Assembly: GCF_009936375.1 (NCBI RefSeq)
Contig: NZ_AP022332.1
Coordinates: 3,690,501 to 3,754,500 of the forward strand
DNA length: 64,000 nucleotides
From: Methylosinus sp. C49
Lineage (GTDB): Bacteria > Pseudomonadota > Alphaproteobacteria > Rhizobiales > Beijerinckiaceae
Direction of reading: 5' to 3'
Shown: piece by piece, positions 59,191-64,000 of the stretch
Numbering within the stretch: position 1 is the stretch's first letter
Layout of the letters: the number at the start of each line of letters is the position of its first letter
Notes under the pieces: generated by a model
The model's input: the letters and a program-made list of their open reading frames with translations, nothing else
The model's database searches: none
Told to the model about the DNA's origin: nothing
Position numbers and translations under genes: made by a program

Positions 59191-59367
59191 GGGAGCTGCT
59201 TCGCCTCCTCGGGGCGACGCCGGGAAAGCGGCGACGGGCGATTAGCTTATGCACTCGGCGGCCTGTCAATCGCGCGCGCCGAAAAGCTCGGCCATTTGCC
59301 GGAAATTGCCGCATGACGCATTCCGCCGGGGCGGCGGCGCCGCGGCTTTCGGCGCCCGAACTCGCCA

Positions 59368-60567
59368 TTATCCGGCGTTGGCGGCAGGCGCCGGCGGCAG
59401 GTCCTCGCCCCAAAAGGCGACGCCGCCCCGCCCGCCCCGTTTCATGCTGTAGAGCGCCGCGTCGGCCCGCGCTGTGAGGTCGTCGAGCGCCCAACCATCG
59501 CGCGGCGCGATGGCGACGCCTATGCTGACGCCGATCTGAATGCGCCGCCCCTCGATCTCATAAGGCGCGCTGAGGGAGCGGATGATGCGATGGGCGAGCA
59601 CGAGCGCCTCGTCCGGCCTCCGAAGCTCGGTCTGCAGCACGACGAATTCGTCGCCGCCGAGCCGCGCCGCCGTATCCTCCCGTCTGACCGCCGACGCCAG
59701 ACGGCTCGCCGCGGCGCGCAGCAGCGCGTCGCCTGTCGAATGGCCATAGGCGTCGTTGACGGCTTTGAATCGGTCGAGATCGAGGCAGAGAATCGCCAGA
59801 AGACCGCCCTCCCCGATCAGTCCGGCGACGGCCGCCTCGAACTGGTCGCGCAACGCCACGCGATTGGCGAGGCCGGTCAGATCGTCGCGCCGCGCCATTA
59901 TAGCGAAATCGAGCTTGGAGACGATTTGCCGGACCGCGCCCTCGTAGGTCACGGAGGCCCAGCCGAGCCCGGCGAGAGCGAAGCCGGTCAGCAGCAGCGC
60001 CTGCAAGGTGAAGCCGGCGGCGACGTGAATGTCTGTCGCCTGCGTCGCGCGATCGAGGCAGCCGACGATGGTCGGCGTCGCCGACAGAGCGATGGCGATG
60101 CCGCATAGTCGCGGTCGAAAGGCGACATTGGAGAGCACGCCGCCGGCGAAGACGAAGGCCATGCCCGAGGTCAGCATCGGCACCAGAGCCGAATCGACCG
60201 GGTGCTGGGAGAACAGCCCTCGCCCATTGATCGCGCCGAGCAGCGCTGCGAAGGAATAGAGCCCGATGGCGAAGCGGCGCTCCCAGACCCGCGCTTCATC
60301 GGCGAGAATGGTCGCCGACGCCGTGCGGCGACGATAGGCGAGAATCATGAGGACGCTGGCGACATTCACCACAAGGGCGGCGAGCGCCAGGACGAGAAGC
60401 GCGATGTCCTGCTTGCGCGAGGCGAGCAGCAAGCCGACGCACGCCAAGGCGACGCCCATGAAGACGACCGGAAACACCGGGCGGACGACCATGTCGACGA
60501 GCTCGACATAAGCGGCGTCGGGAAGCCGCTCCGAGTTCCGAGACGTTTGTCCGAGACGACGCCACAT
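59368..60567 (-). CDS. Membrane-bound diguanylate cyclase (GGDEF)
   Basis: The 399-residue protein has about six N-terminal membrane helices and a C-terminal GGDEF domain. The active site is LGGDEFVVL, and an inhibitory I-site RxxD (RRED) lies five residues before GGDEF, so it should make cyclic di-GMP and be product-inhibited. Segments DDLTGLANRVALRDQF and LDRFKAVNDAYGH are typical. The membrane part has no recognised sensor name. The ATG at 60567 follows GGGG; a GTG at 60573 adds two residues. Apparently single-gene. Confidence 0.92.
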   Translation of the reverse strand: MWRRLGQTSRNSERLPDAAYVELVDMVVRPVFPVVFMGVALACVGLLLASRKQDIALLVLALAALVVNVASVLMILAYRRRTASATILADEARVWERRFAIGLYSFAALLGAINGRGLFSQHPVDSALVPMLTSGMAFVFAGGVLSNVAFRPRLCGIAIALSATPTIVGCLDRATQATDIHVAAGFTLQALLLTGFALAGLGWASVTYEGAVRQIVSKLDFAIMARRDDLTGLANRVALRDQFEAAVAGLIGEGGLLAILCLDLDRFKAVNDAYGHSTGDALLRAAASRLASAVRREDTAARLGGDEFVVLQTELRRPDEALVLAHRIIRSLSAPYEIEGRRIQIGVSIGVAIAPRDGWALDDLTARADAALYSMKRGGRGGVAFWGEDLPPAPAANAG

Positions 60568-60664
60568 GCTCACCCCAACGCGGTCTCATCTATGGCCGCC
60601 GGCGCGCATTTCCAGCTCGGCCGCACGGCCGGGCGCGTCTTGATTTCCCATGAGACGACGCATA

Positions 60665-60682
60665 TAGATATCTTTATATCTA
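60665..60682. promoter_or_regulatory. Operator-like dyad upstream of the ArsR-methyltransferase gene
   Basis: TAGATAT-CTTT-ATATCTA is a perfect 7-bp inverted repeat, 28 bases before the ATG at 60710. Its position and AT-rich symmetry suit an ArsR-family autoregulatory site controlling the methionine operon. Confidence 0.55.
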
Positions 60683-60709
60683 ATCAGCGAAGCCCGTGGC
60701 CGACGCGAA

Positions 60710-61723
60710 ATGACCGATGTGAGGCGACCTCTTCTTCTCGAGCCCGCGCTCGCCGCCCTCAATGCGGCGGGCGAGGAGACGCGTCTGCGCCTGCTCGGCC
60801 TGCTGGCCGAGACGGAGCTGACGGTGAGCGAGGCCGTGGCCATTCTCGGCCAGTCGCAGCCGCGCGTGTCCCGCCATTTGAAGCTTCTGGTGGAGGCCGG
60901 GCTGGTGGAGCGCCGCCGCGAAGGGGCCTGGGCCTTCTTCCGCCTCGCCTCCGCCGACGCGCCCGGCGAGATCGCCCGTAGCGTCGTCTCCTGGCTCGAT
61001 CCGCTGGACCCGCGCGTCGCCGGCGACCGCGCTCGGCTCGCCGAGGTGCGGCAGGCCCGCGCCGACGCCGCCGCCCGCTATTTCGCCGAGCATGCGCCCG
61101 AATGGGACGCCATTCGCTCGCTGCATGTGCCGGAGGCGCAGGTGGAGGCCGCCATGCGCGAGGCGGTGGGCGAGTCGCCGCTGCGCCGCCTGCTCGATCT
61201 CGGCGCCGGCGCCGGCCGCATGCTGGAGCTGTTCGCGCCGCAGGCGGAGCAGGCCATTGGCGTCGATCTCTCCTCCGCAATGCTCGGCGTCGCGCGCGGA
61301 CGGCTGGAAAAAGCCGGCGCGCGCAATGTGCAGCTGCGCCAGGGCGACATGTATGCGCTGCCGATAGAGCGCAACAGCTGCGATCTCGTCATCGTGCATC
61401 AGGTTCTGCATTATCTCGACGATCCCGGCCGCGCGCTGCGCGAGGCGGCGCGCACGCTCGCGCCCGGCGGCCGTCTGCTGGTCGTCGATTTCGCGCCGCA
61501 TCGTGAGGAGACCTTGCGCGACGAGCATGCGCATCGCCGCCTCGGCTTCTCGCAGCAGGAGGTCACTCATCTGCTGGAGCAGGCCGGCCTGGAGATTCTG
61601 CGTCATCGCGACCTCGCGCCTTCCGCCGACGACGGCGCGAAGCTCACCGTATCCCTGTGGCTGGCGCAAGATCCTCGCGTCATCGCCGATCCCTTGCCCA
61701 AAGCCAGCTTCGAGACCGCATGA
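60710..61723 (+). CDS. ArsR-family regulator fused to SAM-dependent methyltransferase
   Basis: The 337-residue protein has an N-terminal winged helix of ArsR type (about 10-85; EETRLRLLGLLAETELTVSE, QPRVSRHLKLLVEAGLVERRR) and a C-terminal class I methyltransferase-like domain (motif I LLDLGAGAGRMLEL; motif near APGGRLLVVDFAPH). It overlaps metF (ATGA), so it heads the metF-metH operon. The SAM/SAH-binding fold suggests it senses the methylation state and regulates methionine synthesis, as ArsR-type SahR regulators do, but direct evidence here is only context. Confidence 0.9.
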   Translation: MTDVRRPLLLEPALAALNAAGEETRLRLLGLLAETELTVSEAVAILGQSQPRVSRHLKLLVEAGLVERRREGAWAFFRLASADAPGEIARSVVSWLDPLDPRVAGDRARLAEVRQARADAAARYFAEHAPEWDAIRSLHVPEAQVEAAMREAVGESPLRRLLDLGAGAGRMLELFAPQAEQAIGVDLSSAMLGVARGRLEKAGARNVQLRQGDMYALPIERNSCDLVIVHQVLHYLDDPGRALREAARTLAPGGRLLVVDFAPHREETLRDEHAHRRLGFSQQEVTHLLEQAGLEILRHRDLAPSADDGAKLTVSLWLAQDPRVIADPLPKASFETA

Positions 61724-62619
61724 TGTCCGACAATCGCAGCCTGTGGCCTCCGGGCCATTTCGATATTTCTTACGAATTCTTCCCGCCGAAGACGCCGGAG
61801 ATGGAGGCGCAGCTCTGGGATTCGATCGCGCGACTCGCGCCTTTGAAGCCCAAATTCGTCTCCGTCACTTACGGCGCCGGCGGCTCCACGCGCGAGCGCA
61901 CGCATAATATCGTCGCGCGCCTCGCCGCCGAGACCGACATACTGCCCGCCGCGCATCTGACCTGCGTCTCCGCCGCGCGCGCCGAGATCGACGAGATCGT
62001 GCGCGATTATTGGAACGCTGGCGTCCGCCATATCGTGGCGTTGCGCGGCGATCCGCCGACCGGCGTCGGCACGCGTTTCGAGCCGCATCAGCAAGGCTAT
62101 CGCAGCTCCACCGAATTGGTGCGCGGCATTCGCGCCATCGGCGATTTCGAGATCTCCGTCTCCACCTATCCCGAAGGCCATCCCGAGAGCCGCACGATCG
62201 ACGACGATCTCGATGCTCTCGAGGCCAAGATCGACGCCGGCGCGACCCGCGCCATCACGCAATTCTTCTTCGAGAACGACGTCTATTTCCGTTTTCTCGA
62301 CAAGGCGCGCGCGCGAGGCATAAAGATTCCGATCGTGCCCGGCATCATGCCGGTGCAGAACTTCAAGCAGACCGCGAATTTCGCGCGCAAGGCGGGCGCG
62401 AGCGTGCCCGATTGGCTCGCGCATCGCTTCGAGGGATTGGACGATGATCCCGTCACGCGCCGGCTCATCGCCGCCGCGGTCGCCGCCGAGCAGGTTCTCG
62501 GCCTCGCCGAGAACGGCGTGAGAGAATTCCACTTCTACACCAATAATCGCGCCGATCTCGTCTTCGCGATCTGTCATCTTCTGGGCGTGCGCCCCGTCAC
62601 CGAGAAAGCCGCAGCATGA
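61720..62619 (+). CDS. metF: 5,10-methylenetetrahydrofolate reductase
   Basis: MetF reduces methylene-THF to methyl-THF for methionine synthesis. The 299-residue protein has [43 protein letters not shown] and [12 protein letters not shown], all family signatures. Two ATGs in succession (61720 and 61723) are possible starts. It overlaps both neighbours by 4 bases, so the three genes form a tightly coupled unit. Confidence 0.97.
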   Translation: MMSDNRSLWPPGHFDISYEFFPPKTPEMEAQLWDSIARLAPLKPKFVSVTYGAGGSTRERTHNIVARLAAETDILPAAHLTCVSAARAEIDEIVRDYWNAGVRHIVALRGDPPTGVGTRFEPHQQGYRSSTELVRGIRAIGDFEISVSTYPEGHPESRTIDDDLDALEAKIDAGATRAITQFFFENDVYFRFLDKARARGIKIPIVPGIMPVQNFKQTANFARKAGASVPDWLAHRFEGLDDDPVTRRLIAAAVAAEQVLGLAENGVREFHFYTNNRADLVFAICHLLGVRPVTEKAAA

Positions 62620-64000
62620 GTTTCGACAAGACCCACGGACCGAAGATTCAGGCGGCGCTCGAGAAGGCGGCGAGCGAGCGCATTCTCGTGCTCGACGGCG
62701 CCATGGGCACGATGATCCAGCGCCATAAATTCACCGAGGCCGATTTTCGCGGCGAGCGCTTCAAGGATCATGCGAAGGATTTGCGCGGCGACAACGACCT
62801 GCTGACGCTGACGCAGCCGGCGGCGATCAAGGCGATTCATCGCGCCTATCTCGAAGCGGGCGCCGACATCATCGAGACCAACACTTTCTCCTGCACCTCT
62901 ATCGCGCAGGCCGATTACGGGCTCGAGCATATCGTCTATGAGCTCAATTACGAAGGCGCGCGCCTCGCCCGCGCCGCGGCCGACGAAGTCGCGCGCGAGA
63001 CGGGCGTGCCGCGCTTCGTCGCCGGCTCCATGGGGCCGACCAATCGCACCGCCTCCATCTCGCCGGACGTCTCCAATCCCGGCTTTCGCGCCGTCACTTT
63101 CGACGATCTGCGCGCCGCCTATCTCGAGGAGGCGCTCGGCCTGTTGGAGGGCGGCGCCGATATTCTCCTGATCGAGACGATCTTCGACACGCTGAACGCC
63201 AAGGCGGCGATCTATGCGGTGGAGGACGCTTTCGAGAAGGTCGGCACGCGCTTTCCGGTGATGATCTCCGGCACCATCACCGATCTCTCCGGCCGCACGC
63301 TCTCCGGCCAGACGGCCGCCGCCTTCTGGAACTCGATTCAGCACGCGAAGCCCTTCTCCATCGGCTTCAATTGCGCGCTCGGCGCGCGCGAGATGCGCCA
63401 GCACATCGCCGAGGTTTCGCGCATCGCCGACACGCGCATCTGCGCCTTCCCCAACGCCGGCCTGCCCAATGAATTCGGCCTCTATGACGAGAGCCCGGAA
63501 TATATGGCCGAGCTGGTCGGCGAATTCGCCAAATCCGGCCTCGTCAATGTCGTCGGCGGCTGCTGCGGCACGACGCCGCCGCATATCGCCGCCATCGCCG
63601 GCGCCGTGAAGGGCGTCGCGCCGCGCGCTGTTCCGACGATCGCGCCGCTGCTGCGCCTCGCCGGCCTCGAGCCTTTCACGCTGACCAAGGACATTCCCTT
63701 CGTCAATGTCGGCGAGCGCACAAATGTCACCGGCTCGGCGAAGTTCCGCAAGCTCATCACCGCCGGCGATTACGCCGCGGCGCTGGATGTGGCGCGCGAT
63801 CAGGTCGCCAATGGCGCGCAGGTCATCGACGTCAATATGGACGAAGGCCTGCTCGATTCCAAAAAGGCGATGGTCGAGTTCTTGAATCTCCTCGCCGCCG
63901 AGCCCGACATAGCGCGCGTGCCGGTGATGGTGGATTCGTCGAAATTCGAGGTGATCGAGGCCGGCCTGCAATGTCTGCAGGGCAAGGGCGTCGTCAACTC
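62616..64000 (+). CDS. metH: Cobalamin-dependent methionine synthase, N-terminal part (runs off window)
   Basis: MetH transfers methyl from methyl-THF to homocysteine using cobalamin. About 461 codons are present from the ATG overlapping the metF stop. The homocysteine-binding barrel has [26 protein letters not shown] and the zinc cysteines in FNCALGA and [10 protein letters not shown]. The pterin-binding domain begins near residue 355 with [18 protein letters not shown]. The cobalamin and activation domains lie beyond the end. Confidence 0.97.
   Translation, partial: MSFDKTHGPKIQAALEKAASERILVLDGAMGTMIQRHKFTEADFRGERFKDHAKDLRGDNDLLTLTQPAAIKAIHRAYLEAGADIIETNTFSCTSIAQADYGLEHIVYELNYEGARLARAAADEVARETGVPRFVAGSMGPTNRTASISPDVSNPGFRAVTFDDLRAAYLEEALGLLEGGADILLIETIFDTLNAKAAIYAVEDAFEKVGTRFPVMISGTITDLSGRTLSGQTAAAFWNSIQHAKPFSIGFNCALGAREMRQHIAEVSRIADTRICAFPNAGLPNEFGLYDESPEYMAELVGEFAKSGLVNVVGGCCGTTPPHIAAIAGAVKGVAPRAVPTIAPLLRLAGLEPFTLTKDIPFVNVGERTNVTGSAKFRKLITAGDYAAALDVARDQVANGAQVIDVNMDEGLLDSKKAMVEFLNLLAAEPDIARVPVMVDSSKFEVIEAGLQCLQGKGVVN

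Noticed and set aside
54009-59316. Two long + strand frames (704 and 753 codons) opposite the ATP-grasp and DUF2126 genes
   Set aside because: The minus-strand genes have intact motifs and tight coupling; the + frames have none and look compositional.

Overview
The window reads as chromosome of an alphaproteobacterial (type II) methanotroph of the Methylosinus/Methylocystis group. The evidence is a complete pmoCAB particulate methane monooxygenase operon with type II-like proteins, a malyl-CoA lyase (serine cycle), a beta-RFAP synthase next to a pterin dehydratase (methanopterin-type C1 carrier), a classical str-S10-spc ribosomal cluster, and uniformly GC-rich coding DNA. I cannot settle genus or species from sequence alone. 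I saw no tRNA or rRNA gene, CRISPR array, insertion sequence, integrase or phage gene.

Layout. 1-5588 (+): end of nusA, ylxR, infB, two small coiled-coil ORFs, rbfA and truB, i.e. the nusA-infB translation operon with an unusual two-gene insertion. 5709-8093 (+): murI and homospermidine synthase. 8137-13517 (-): an OGT-like glycosyltransferase and a sulfate ABC transporter (sbp-cysT-cysW-cysA). 13644-17629 (-): an unidentified membrane-anchored exported protein, a strong terminator, then pmoB, pmoA and pmoC (transcribed C-A-B), with an AT-rich promoter/operator region at about 17960-18090. 18196-21095: folK, folP and pcd (-), divergent from beta-RFAP synthase (+). 21215-24721: envelope genes, mainly hydrolases (HAD protein, class A acid phosphatase, glycine-zipper lipoprotein, metallophosphoesterase). 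24788-41153 (-): rpsL-rpsG-fusA-tuf-S10-spc-secY-adk. 41645-50732: malyl-CoA lyase, hspQ, an IalB-like protein, a peptide-type binding protein, a degenerate AMP-binding protein, DUF1810, pyrD-DUF952, an MFS exporter and a small ORF. 50839-59190: ribF, an Mrr-like membrane nuclease, and a three-gene transglutaminase / ATP-grasp-alpha-E / transglutaminase-DUF2126 operon. 59368-64000: a diguanylate cyclase and an ArsR-methyltransferase-metF-metH methionine operon cut by the window end.

How it fits together. PmoCAB oxidises methane. The pterin genes plausibly feed folate and methanopterin cofactors for C1 transfer. Malyl-CoA lyase closes the serine cycle, and metF/metH spend C1 units on methionine. 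The large ribosomal block is the growth core.

The parts most worth a second look are: the predicted peptide-modification operon (52501-59190), which has no adjacent Anbu-type protease gene; the dyad-rich pmo promoter; the unidentified gene downstream of pmoB; hairpin repeats scattered between genes, including inside the spc operon; and a 110-bp repeat that supplies the ribF stop codon. Start codons were chosen by ribosome-binding sites and family lengths; doubtful ones are stated in the entries.
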